Assembly: GCA_011053195.1 (NCBI GenBank)
Contig: DRKT01000043.1
Location: 1 to 33,591, forward strand
Length of the DNA: 33,591 bases
Reading direction: 5' to 3'
From: Phycisphaerales bacterium
GTDB lineage: Bacteria; Planctomycetota; Phycisphaerae; Phycisphaerales; UBA1924
Part shown: positions 25,884-33,591 of the stretch, one piece after another
Layout: each line of letters begins with the position of its first letter
Numbering within the stretch: the stretch's first letter is position 1
Notes under the pieces: model-generated
The model's database searches: none
What the model saw: only the letters and a program-made list of their open reading frames with translations
What the model was told of the DNA's origin: nothing
Made by a program: the position numbers and the translations under genes

Positions 25884-27416
25884 ATGAGTCGCATCAATAC
25901 CAATGTTTCATCTCTTGTTGCTCAGCGCGTGCTGGGTCAGAACAACTTCGGGCTGAACAATTCGCTCGAACGATTGAGCACAGGTCTTCGGATCAACCGG
26001 GGCAAGGACGACCCGGCCGGTCTGATCGCCTCGGAAAACCTGCGTTCGGAGATCAAGGCCGTCAGCGCCGCGATCAACAACGCCGAACGGGCCGAACGAG
26101 TCGTCAACATCGCTGAGGGTGGTCTCTCGGAAGTTTCGGGCCTCTTGGTCGAGCTTCAGGGTCTCATCACCAACTCGGCCAACACCGCCGGCCTGAGTGA
26201 TGCTGAGAAAAACGCAAACCAGCTCCAGATCGACTCGATCCTGCAAACCATCGACCGCGTTGCCGACCAGACCTCGTTCCAGGGTTCCAAGCTGCTCAAC
26301 GGCAACCTGGACTTCCGGGTCTCCAGCCAGGCTTCCGGCATCGACGACCTCAGGGTCAACGGGGCCAAGTTCGACGGCGACAGCCTCGACGTCAACGTCC
26401 TCGTCACGCAGTCTGCCCAGCGCGGCGGCCTGTTCCTCTCCCTCGGTGCAACGAGTCTGAACCTCGGCGGCACCGGCGGCACCGATGGCACCACCTCGAC
26501 GTTCGTCGTCGAGATCACCGGTTCGCTCGGAAGCCGTGAGTTCAGCTTCGCCTCGGGTACCACGCTTGCTCAGGTCAAAGATACCATCAACACCTTCTCC
26601 GACGTGCTCGGCGTTTCGGCCGTCACCTCGGGCACCGGCATCCGACTTCAGTCGACCGAGTTCGGCGAAGACGCCTTCACCACCGTCAAGGTCATTGACG
26701 ATGCCCAGCAGGCCGGTGGCGTGTACAACCTCACCTCGACCAACTTCGCTTCGGCGGACACATCCTCGGGTGTTGCGTACAGCGCCACATCGGCGGCAAA
26801 CGGCATCCGTGATGAAGGTCAGGACATCGGCGCCACCATCAACGGCATTGTCGCCACGACCGATGGCAAAACCGCCAAGATCGACACCGACTTCCTCAAC
26901 CTTCAGGTCACACTGGATACCAGCACCTCCCAGACACTCGGTGCCGTCGGCACGGGCAGAACCTTTGCCATCGCCGGAGGTGGTGCGACCTTCCAGCTCG
27001 GCGGCAAGGTCGACATCCAGTCCAAGGTGACCCTCGGTGTCTCGGAAGTCGCCATCCGCAAGCTCGGCTCCAATGCCGCAGGCGGGTTCCTTGATGACCT
27101 CAGCTCCGGCAAGAGCTTCAATGTGGTCGATGGTGATCTCACCGCCGCCCAGAAGGTCGTGTCCGAAGCCATCGAGCAGGTCTCGACCCTGCGAGGCCGC
27201 CTCGGTGCGTTCCAGCGGAACACACTCGGAGCGACCCGTCGAAGCCTGGGCGTCAACCTCGAGAACAGCTCGGCTGCCGAGTCCGTCATCCGTGACACCG
27301 ACTTCGCATCCGAGACCGCGGCCCTCACACGGTCGCAGATCCTGGTCTCCGCAGCGACCAACACCCTGTCGCTGGCCAACAGCCAGCCGCAGACCGCGCT
27401 GCAGCTCCTCGGCTAA
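25884..27416 (+). CDS. fliC: Flagellin 2
   Basis: 'MSRINTNVSSLVAQRVLGQNNFGLNNSLERLSTGLRINRGKDDPAGLIASENLRSEIKAVSAAINNAERAERVVNIAEGGLSEVS', C-terminal 'SVIRDTDFASETAALTRSQILVSAATNTLSLANSQPQTALQLLG'; SD GGAGGA; ORF-track start 25617 is too early. Confidence 0.96.
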   Translation: MSRINTNVSSLVAQRVLGQNNFGLNNSLERLSTGLRINRGKDDPAGLIASENLRSEIKAVSAAINNAERAERVVNIAEGGLSEVSGLLVELQGLITNSANTAGLSDAEKNANQLQIDSILQTIDRVADQTSFQGSKLLNGNLDFRVSSQASGIDDLRVNGAKFDGDSLDVNVLVTQSAQRGGLFLSLGATSLNLGGTGGTDGTTSTFVVEITGSLGSREFSFASGTTLAQVKDTINTFSDVLGVSAVTSGTGIRLQSTEFGEDAFTTVKVIDDAQQAGGVYNLTSTNFASADTSSGVAYSATSAANGIRDEGQDIGATINGIVATTDGKTAKIDTDFLNLQVTLDTSTSQTLGAVGTGRTFAIAGGGATFQLGGKVDIQSKVTLGVSEVAIRKLGSNAAGGFLDDLSSGKSFNVVDGDLTAAQKVVSEAIEQVSTLRGRLGAFQRNTLGATRRSLGVNLENSSAAESVIRDTDFASETAALTRSQILVSAATNTLSLANSQPQTALQLLG

Positions 27417-27451
27417 CGCTGAGGCGGCCTCCTGAACGGCAACACACCCCG

Positions 27452-27489
27452 CGTCCGCTCCGGTCACACCGGAGCGGACGTCTTTTTTT
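27452..27489 (+). terminator. Rho-independent terminator after flagellin 2
   Basis: CGTCCGCTCCGG-tcaca-CCGGAGCGGACG followed by TCTTTTTTT. Confidence 0.95.
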
Positions 27490-27532
27490 CACGCACGCTC
27501 CACCAACCATCCCCGGCGAGCCGAAGGCATGA

Positions 27533-28495
27533 ATGACCATGCCGACACCAACGCCAGTTCAGAGCAATATCCCCGCGATGCTCGATGCCGCAAGACGCTC
27601 GTTCGAGATATTCCTCCGCGTTGAGTGCGGCCTGCGTCCCAATTCACTCGATGCCTACCACAGAGATATCACCGAGGCCCTCGCCTTCTTCACCGAGGCC
27701 GGCATCACCAAACCCGACCAGATCACACCGAGGCTCCTCAGCGACCACCTCCAGCACCTCTCGGCGAACAGAGGCCTGGCCGGCAGCTCGGTCGTCCGGC
27801 ACCTCGCCACGATCCGAGTCTTCTGCCGATGGCTTCACGCGATGGGACTGATCGAAGACAACCCCGCAGACATCCTCGATCGCCCCTCGAGCTGGCAGAA
27901 GCTCCCCGGCGTATTGAGCCCAAGCCAGATGCGCCGGCTGCTCGATGCCCCCCGCGAACCCGACGACCCCAAACCATCAGCACCACCACTCTGGATTCGA
28001 GACCGAGCCATCCTCGAACTCATGTATGCCAGTGGCCTGCGCGCCTCGGAGGTCGGGGCGGTTGGGCTGAATGACTTCATCCCCGATACAGGGCTCATCA
28101 AAATCACAGGCAAGGGCGACAAGCAACGCCTCGTCCCCGTCGGCAGGCCCGCGATGGATGCGGTCCAAACCTATCTCAATCTCTGCCGACCGATGCTGCT
28201 CATGGCTGCTGATTCACCAACCGATCGCCTCTTTCTATCAAGAACAGGACGACCGCTCGAAAGGGTCGCCCTCTGGCAGATCGTCAAGAAATATGCCAAA
28301 ATCGCGGGCCTTTCGGATGTTCACCCGCACACCCTCCGCCACAGCTTCGCCACCCACCTGCTCTCAGGAGGCGCCGATCTTCGGGTCGTCCAAGACCTGC
28401 TCGGCCATGCCGACATCGCCACCACACAGATCTACACACACGTCGATTCCGACCGTCTGCGCACCATCCACAGGCAGTTCCACCCAAGAGCCTGA
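27533..28495 (+). CDS. xerD: Tyrosine recombinase XerD/XerC-like
   Basis: 'LMYASGLRASEVGAV', 'KGDKQRLVPVG', 'VHPHTLRHSFATHLLSGGADLRVVQDLLGHADIATTQIYTHVDSDRLR' catalytic R..HxxR..H..Y. Confidence 0.93.
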   Translation: MTMPTPTPVQSNIPAMLDAARRSFEIFLRVECGLRPNSLDAYHRDITEALAFFTEAGITKPDQITPRLLSDHLQHLSANRGLAGSSVVRHLATIRVFCRWLHAMGLIEDNPADILDRPSSWQKLPGVLSPSQMRRLLDAPREPDDPKPSAPPLWIRDRAILELMYASGLRASEVGAVGLNDFIPDTGLIKITGKGDKQRLVPVGRPAMDAVQTYLNLCRPMLLMAADSPTDRLFLSRTGRPLERVALWQIVKKYAKIAGLSDVHPHTLRHSFATHLLSGGADLRVVQDLLGHADIATTQIYTHVDSDRLRTIHRQFHPRA

Positions 28496-28580
28496 CACCC
28501 GGAACCACGCTGAGAACACCACCGAGGGGCAAGCCCACAGCTCGGCGGGCGCGGGAAGATCCACCCTCTGAAAACCAGCC

Positions 28581-29498
28581 TCAGATCGGCCGTTTGCTCG
28601 GGTTGGAATCGTCTTGGCCCATGGTCAGCGATCGCCGACGCGCCGGCGGCTCCGAAGATCGCACCCGTGGCGCCGGCTCCTCGGTCAGCGTCAGGCCTGC
28701 TGCAGGCTGGGACTTGAAATCATTCCGGACGGATCCGAGCTGGCGATTTGATGCCAATCCCGCTCGGGTCGCTGCCATGTCGGCCTCGATGGGGTCGACA
28801 GGAGCCGGCGCGGTGCCCGCAAGGATACCGCTCTCCACAGCCGAACTGAAACGAAACCCGACAAGCATCGCACCGGCCATTGCGACCAGTGGTACGCCCA
28901 CAAACACGACCATGAGCTGGAGAGAGCCGGTCGCACCATCGCTCGCGGACACCATCGTGGTATACCCGGTAAAGACCCCGGCAAAGGGCATCGAGGCAAA
29001 GAGATCCTGCCAAGGCAACGCCAGCAGGCTCAGAACCAGCCCCCAAGTGCACGCCGAGACGGCCTTGTCCACACCCGGATAGCAGGCCCCCCCGGCGACA
29101 ACCACCCCCAGGGCCGTCAGCACCGCCAACGCCACAGCTGAGAATATCCCGACAATCACCGCCCCCTGGCTCACCCGCTCGAGATACACATTGGCTGTCG
29201 CATGGACCCGGTTTACATCAACCGGTCCACCGGCCGGTATCTCCTGCCCACTCTCTAAATCAAACTCCGAACTTGGTACGCCCGCATCCGGCCCGCTCGT
29301 GCTCGTCTGCGTCACCACAACGGTCCGGTGCGAGGTCTGGGTTGGGCTCTCGAGAGTCTGAAAGCGGATATCCGTGTAATGGACGAACCCAAATACCAAC
29401 AGCTGCACCAGGGCCGAGAGAAAGACACCCAGCGCACAGGTCACCACACCCCATTTCAGGTGGAGCAAGGCCGACGAGATGTGGTTCTTTGGTGTCAT
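28581..29498 (-). CDS. Uncharacterised multi-pass membrane protein
   Basis: From ATG at 29498: 'MTPKNHISSALLHLKWGVVTCALGVFLSALVQLLVFGFVHY'; several hydrophobic segments; the upstream 69 codons of the ORF look like non-genic extension. Confidence 0.65.
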   Translation of the reverse strand: MTPKNHISSALLHLKWGVVTCALGVFLSALVQLLVFGFVHYTDIRFQTLESPTQTSHRTVVVTQTSTSGPDAGVPSSEFDLESGQEIPAGGPVDVNRVHATANVYLERVSQGAVIVGIFSAVALAVLTALGVVVAGGACYPGVDKAVSACTWGLVLSLLALPWQDLFASMPFAGVFTGYTTMVSASDGATGSLQLMVVFVGVPLVAMAGAMLVGFRFSSAVESGILAGTAPAPVDPIEADMAATRAGLASNRQLGSVRNDFKSQPAAGLTLTEEPAPRVRSSEPPARRRSLTMGQDDSNPSKRPI

Positions 29499-29694
29499 GG
29501 CAATGGTTCCCCAGCGTACAGGGGGAATCGGTCCCTTCACTCGCTGGGTATCGGGGGAAACCAGAGCGTCTGCAAGGCCTGCAACCACCAGCCCGACCAA
29601 TCCCCAAAGGTTGCACGACCCGGAATCTTGACCGTCCGAGAAATCTCCCGCCCGGGTGGACATCCCTTCAAGGCTTCCTGAAAATACGAAAGCC

Positions 29695-31170
29695 ATGACC
29701 ACCATTTACAAGCCGCTCCAAACCAAGCCCGACGCCGACGCCCTTGATCCGGGGTTCCTTCGGGATGTCGCGCTCGGTGCGGTCCGGCTGACACCCGAGC
29801 AGGGACTGGACCTCTTCCGGCAACAGGAACTCTTCGAGCTCGGCCGCTGGGCCGATGCACGGTGCCGACAGATCCATGGCGACCACATCCGAACCTACGT
29901 CATTGACCGGAACATCAACTACACCAACGTCTGCACCGCCAAGTGCATCTTCTGCGCCTTCAAGCGGGCGGTCGGTGACGATGACGCCTACACGCTCGAA
30001 TACGAACAACTCTTCGAGAAAATCCACGCCCTCTCCGAGATCGGCGGAACCCAGGTCCTCATGCAGGGCGGCATGAACCCGGAACTCAGCCTCGACTGGT
30101 ACATCGACCTGCTCCAAGGCATCAAGGAACGCTTTCCGCACATCCACGTCCACGGCTTCAGCCCGCCGGAATTCATCGAATTCGTCAACTTCTTCAACCC
30201 ACCCGGCTCGAGTCTCGAAGACAAACTCCGCTGGGTCATGGTCAGACTGCGCGAGGCCGGGCTCGATTCCATCCCCGGCGGCGGGGGCGAGATTTTCGCC
30301 AATCCTGTGCGCACCAAGATCGGCCTGGGCAAGTGCGACGCCGAGGCGTGGCTCACCACCATGTACGTCGCCCACTCCCTCGGCATGTTCACCAGTGCCA
30401 CCATGATGTTCGGCCATATCGAGGGCATCGCCGACCGCATCCACCACATGGATCTCGTTCGTCAGTGGCAGGATAAGGCCCTGCTCGACTTCGGCGCGCC
30501 GGACTTCCCTGACTTTCCGATCGACCAACCACTCCAGCCCCACACGCCGCACACCCAAAGCCGAACCGCGGGTGGACACTACAAAGCCTTCATCAGTTGG
30601 CCCTTCCAGCGCGACAACACCGCCCTCGGCCGGGTCAGGGAATGGGGCGCTCAGCCCGAGGACCATGAGCCGGGCGCTGTCTTTCCCGGCGATGCTGTCG
30701 CCTCGCTCGCCGGTGATGGTGATCCGAAATCACACGCCGAGTTCGGGCGGAGGCTTCGGCTTTCAGGATCGACCGACTACCTGCGCACACAGGCGCTCAG
30801 CCGACTCTACCTCGACAACATCTATTCCATCGGCGCCAGTTGGGTGACGATGGGCCCCCACGTCGGCCAGATCGGCCTCCAGTTCGGCGCCAGCGACATG
30901 GGCAGCGTGATGATGGAGGAAAATGTCGTCAGCTCCGCCGGCACGACCTACTGCCTCGATGAAGCCGTCCTGTGCAAACTCATCCGAGATGCCGGCTTCA
31001 CCCCGGCTCAGCGCAACAACACCTATGACATCCTCTCCATCAAGGACGGCCCCGACGCCCCGGACCATCTCGTCGAGGACTGGTCCACCCACCGCGCCCA
31101 AAGATTGCACATCCAGGGCGCCTGCGAAGCCCAATCGACAGAACTCACCATCGGCGCCAGCAGCGATTGA
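29695..31170 (+). CDS. mqnC: Cyclic dehypoxanthinyl futalosine synthase-like radical SAM enzyme (menaquinone biosynthesis)
   Basis: 'NINYTNVCTAKCIFCAFKRAV' (CxxxCxxC), 'GLDSIPGGGGEIF', 'FTSATMMFGHIE', 'FISWPFQRDNTALG', 'ASWVTMGPHVGQIGLQFGASDMGSVMMEENVVSSAG'. Confidence 0.88.
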   Translation: MTTIYKPLQTKPDADALDPGFLRDVALGAVRLTPEQGLDLFRQQELFELGRWADARCRQIHGDHIRTYVIDRNINYTNVCTAKCIFCAFKRAVGDDDAYTLEYEQLFEKIHALSEIGGTQVLMQGGMNPELSLDWYIDLLQGIKERFPHIHVHGFSPPEFIEFVNFFNPPGSSLEDKLRWVMVRLREAGLDSIPGGGGEIFANPVRTKIGLGKCDAEAWLTTMYVAHSLGMFTSATMMFGHIEGIADRIHHMDLVRQWQDKALLDFGAPDFPDFPIDQPLQPHTPHTQSRTAGGHYKAFISWPFQRDNTALGRVREWGAQPEDHEPGAVFPGDAVASLAGDGDPKSHAEFGRRLRLSGSTDYLRTQALSRLYLDNIYSIGASWVTMGPHVGQIGLQFGASDMGSVMMEENVVSSAGTTYCLDEAVLCKLIRDAGFTPAQRNNTYDILSIKDGPDAPDHLVEDWSTHRAQRLHIQGACEAQSTELTIGASSD

Positions 31171-31173
31171 CCG

Positions 31174-32172
31174 CTACGCCCCGGTCAGCTCGTCGTACAC
31201 AAAGTCGATCGCCCGGCTTCGGATCTGCTCGAACCCAAGCCCATCCATAAATGGCCAACTCATCTCGACCACCTTCTCCTTGGGCGTGCCCTGATCAATC
31301 TCGTACTGCACCGCGGTAACGAGCTTTTCGAGATAGTCCTTGGCTGCGGCGATGATCTCCCTGCCCCCGACCGGGCCATGTCCCGGCACCACGACCGTGT
31401 CCTCATCGCACAGCGCCAATGTCCCCTCAAGACTCTTGATCCACCCCGAAGCCGATCCCCCGCCATCGGGATCAAAGAATGGGTGCAAGCCTGAGAACAC
31501 AAGATCGCCCGTATGGATCAGGTTGTCCTGTTCAACGCGCACAACCACGTCATTGTCGGTGTGCCCCGGACCGAAATGGCTGATCGAAAGATCGAGCGTG
31601 CCGACGGTGAGCGCATCCCCATCCCCGACCGCGTGCTTCGGGACCCAGTCCTCGGGCTTGAGAGAATCCGCGTTCTCGGCGGTCTCTGCAGCGAGCTGCG
31701 CCAGAACGTGGTTGTCCGGCATCGTCTGATGGGCCTGCGCCACCGCGGCAGCGACACCCGCCTTGTACCGCTCGAACTGACCCGCGATCCGGGAAATGGC
31801 CTTGATGTGCGCATGGCTCTCGCCCCGGCCAACGAATGCGTGATTGCCCCCGGTGTGGTCGCCGTGGTGGTGCGTGTTGAGCATCGCGACGGACTCGATC
31901 CCGCTGCCGGCGAGCGAGACGGCATCCTCGCGAAGGGCCGCCCCGAGGTAGGGGAACTTGGTGTCGATCACCATGACCTGTCCATCCGAGTAGATCGCCA
32001 GCGAATTGCCACCGAGTTCGAGTGAGACGACCGCGCTGGTGTTCTTGCTCGTCATGGACCAGTGCAGAATCTGGGGCGGCGTCGGTCGACCAATCGCCCG
32101 CCTCGGCCAGAACGACATCCCCGCAACGGTCGCGGCGGAACCCAGAACAAAGCTTCTCCGGTCGATCAACAT
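31174..32172 (-). CDS. Metallo-beta-lactamase-fold hydrolase with Tat-type signal
   Basis: From ATG at 32172: 'MLIDRRSFVLGSAATVAGMSF' (RR motif), 'NTHHHGDHTGGNHAF', 'HFGPGHTDNDVVVRVEQDNLIHTGDLVF', 'VVPGHGPVGG'. Confidence 0.88.
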   Translation of the reverse strand: MLIDRRSFVLGSAATVAGMSFWPRRAIGRPTPPQILHWSMTSKNTSAVVSLELGGNSLAIYSDGQVMVIDTKFPYLGAALREDAVSLAGSGIESVAMLNTHHHGDHTGGNHAFVGRGESHAHIKAISRIAGQFERYKAGVAAAVAQAHQTMPDNHVLAQLAAETAENADSLKPEDWVPKHAVGDGDALTVGTLDLSISHFGPGHTDNDVVVRVEQDNLIHTGDLVFSGLHPFFDPDGGGSASGWIKSLEGTLALCDEDTVVVPGHGPVGGREIIAAAKDYLEKLVTAVQYEIDQGTPKEKVVEMSWPFMDGLGFEQIRSRAIDFVYDELTGA

Positions 32173-32296
32173 CACAACGCTCCTTGGACCGAGTGCCCGG
32201 TCGGCCGGGCTGAGCCTACCATGCCCCGTCGTGGATGGGCAACACGCCCCACCACCGGACCCAACGGAAACCACACTTTTTCAGGCAGGATCACGC

Positions 32297-32860
32297 ATGC
32301 GGGCCAATGAACTTCGACCGGGCATGGCTGTCAACATGGATGGCCGACTGTACCTCTGCGTTAAAACCGACCACGTCAAACCCGGAAAGGGACCTGCGTA
32401 TCTTCAGGCCAAGCTCCGCGCCATCGGTGTCGGCGGGATCACCGAAAAGCGTTTCAACTCCGACGCCGAGATCGACGGCGCCACCCTCGACCGCCGCGAG
32501 ATGGAATACCTCTACTCCGACGCCCAGGGCGCGACCTTCATGGACACCGAAGACTTCGACCAGGTCGTCATGCCGACCGATGTCCTCGGCGACGCGCTGC
32601 TCTACATCCGACCCAACGGCACCTGCACCTGCCTATTCCATGAAGGCAACCCCGTCGCCATCGAACTGCCCTCGGCGGTCGATCTCGAAGTGACCGACAC
32701 CCCGCCCGGTATCAAGGGTGCCACCGTCACCAACCAACAGAAAGAAGCGACGCTCGAAACGGGTCTCAAAACCAAGGTCCCACCCTTTATCGTCACCGGC
32801 GAAACCATCCGCGTCAGCACCGAAGACGGCTCGTACCTCTCGCGCGTGAAGACCGACTGA
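32297..32860 (+). CDS. efp: Elongation factor P
   Basis: 'MRANELRPGMAVNMDGRLYLCVKTDHVKPGKGPAYLQAKLRAI...KRFNSDAEIDGATLDRREMEYLYSD', C-terminal 'PPFIVTGETIRVSTEDGSYLSRVK'. Confidence 0.95.
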   Translation: MRANELRPGMAVNMDGRLYLCVKTDHVKPGKGPAYLQAKLRAIGVGGITEKRFNSDAEIDGATLDRREMEYLYSDAQGATFMDTEDFDQVVMPTDVLGDALLYIRPNGTCTCLFHEGNPVAIELPSAVDLEVTDTPPGIKGATVTNQQKEATLETGLKTKVPPFIVTGETIRVSTEDGSYLSRVKTD

Positions 32861-33418
32861 ATGACTGAGATCCGTTCGATCGTGCTGATGGGCCTGCGCA
32901 GCGTCGGAAAATCAACCATCGGACGTCAACTCGCGGACCGTCTCACCGGCTACGACTTCAAAGACCTCGATCAATCCATCCTTGATGATTGTCGGTATGA
33001 CAGCATCCAGGAGATTGTCGCTGTCGAAGGTTGGGCCGGATTTCGAAAGCGAGAATTTGAACAACTTCAGATCTGGCTCTGGTGCATGCACGAGCTGCCA
33101 GAACGCCGGTTCGTCCTCGCCCTCGGCGGCGGCACACCAACCTACGAGCACTCCCTCGCCCTGCTCCAGTCTGCGCAGCTTCACAGCATGATCCGGACCG
33201 TCTACCTCCGCGCCCAACCCGAACAGCTCATCAAACGCATGCAGCCCACCGAGAACCGTCCGAGCCTGACCGGTGCCGACCCCGTCCGCGAGATGAGGTG
33301 GATCTTCGACGAACGCGACGAGCTCTACCAATCGCTGGCCGACATCACCATCGACGTCGGCACCCAATCCGTGGACCAGACCGTGGCTGCGGTTCTGAAA
33401 TCACTCGACGAGTCGTAA
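32861..33418 (+). CDS. aroK: Shikimate kinase
   Basis: '[22 protein letters not shown]', 'KDLDQSI', '[13 protein letters not shown]', '[10 protein letters not shown]', '[35 protein letters not shown]'; starts immediately after efp stop. Confidence 0.88.
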   Translation: MTEIRSIVLMGLRSVGKSTIGRQLADRLTGYDFKDLDQSILDDCRYDSIQEIVAVEGWAGFRKREFEQLQIWLWCMHELPERRFVLALGGGTPTYEHSLALLQSAQLHSMIRTVYLRAQPEQLIKRMQPTENRPSLTGADPVREMRWIFDERDELYQSLADITIDVGTQSVDQTVAAVLKSLDES

Positions 33419-33591
33419 ATCCGCGTCCCGCACCGCTCGGCAGAAGGCACGGATCAGCCCCGGGTCTTTTTTACCACGCTCGGATTCCACGCCGCTGGAC
33501 ACATCGACCGCAAAGGGCCGAACTTCCTCGATCGCCCGTCCGACATTCTCGGGTGTCAGACCACCCGCGAGAATGATCGGCGTCGAGATGC
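33401..33591 (-). CDS. trpF: Phosphoribosylanthranilate isomerase, C-terminal part (truncated by window edge)
   Basis: Hand translation of minus strand: [62 protein letters not shown], containing '[10 protein letters not shown]' and 'DVSSGVE..G.KD'; absent from ORF track because it lacks a start in the window. Confidence 0.92.
   Translation of the reverse strand, partial: ISTPIILAGGLTPENVGRAIEEVRPFAVDVSSGVESERGKKDPGLIRAFCRAVRDADLRLVE

Noticed and set aside
25908-27467. 519-aa minus-strand ORF antisense to flagellin 2
   Set aside because: Shadow ORF from GC-rich codon bias: Asp/Gly/Glu/Val-rich, no recognisable domain, entirely opposite a convincing flagellin.
27533-28495. XerD-like recombinase next to flagellin genes as a flagellin phase-variation invertase
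   Set aside because: Sequence fits housekeeping XerC/D and I see no inverted repeats flanking the flagellin promoters that would suggest an invertible segment.
1-33591. CRISPR arrays, transposons, prophage or anti-phage islands
   Set aside because: No regularly spaced direct repeats, transposase, phage or recognisable defence genes seen in any frame.

Overview
GC-rich chromosomal window, probably from a planctomycete/Phycisphaerae-like bacterium (lineage is inference from gene content, PEP-CTERM-like signal and codon use). The core is a compact flagellar locus on the + strand: small ORF-flgF-flgG-flgA-flgH, then flgI-flgJ(rod-binding)-flgN-flgK-flgL-fliW-csrA-fliC1-fliC2, flanked by housekeeping genes (aminotransferase, glycerate kinase, PilT-like ATPase, FAD oxidoreductase, rpmE, metH, xerD, mqnC, MBL hydrolase, efp, aroK, 3' part of trpF) and two minus-strand tRNAs (Asn-GTT, Thr-CGT). 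Two near-consensus sigma-54 (-24/-12) promoters precede the two halves of the flagellar cluster. The most interesting signal is a series of RNA hairpins presenting GGA in the loop (AAGGA, AGGA, AGGAA, UGGA) in the leaders of fliW, csrA, fliC1 and fliC2, each combined with a GGA-containing Shine-Dalgarno. This looks like a multi-target CsrA/FliW regulatory circuit with autoregulation. The CsrA itself carries an unusually long, disordered-looking C-terminal tail. Other points: the FAD oxidoreductase ORF terminates inside the antisense strand of tRNA-Thr; a 2OG-Fe(II) oxygenase is translationally coupled to a GSCFA protein; a Trp-rich PEP-CTERM-like secreted protein; an enlarged FlgL. All calls are from reading the sequence; no database search was run.
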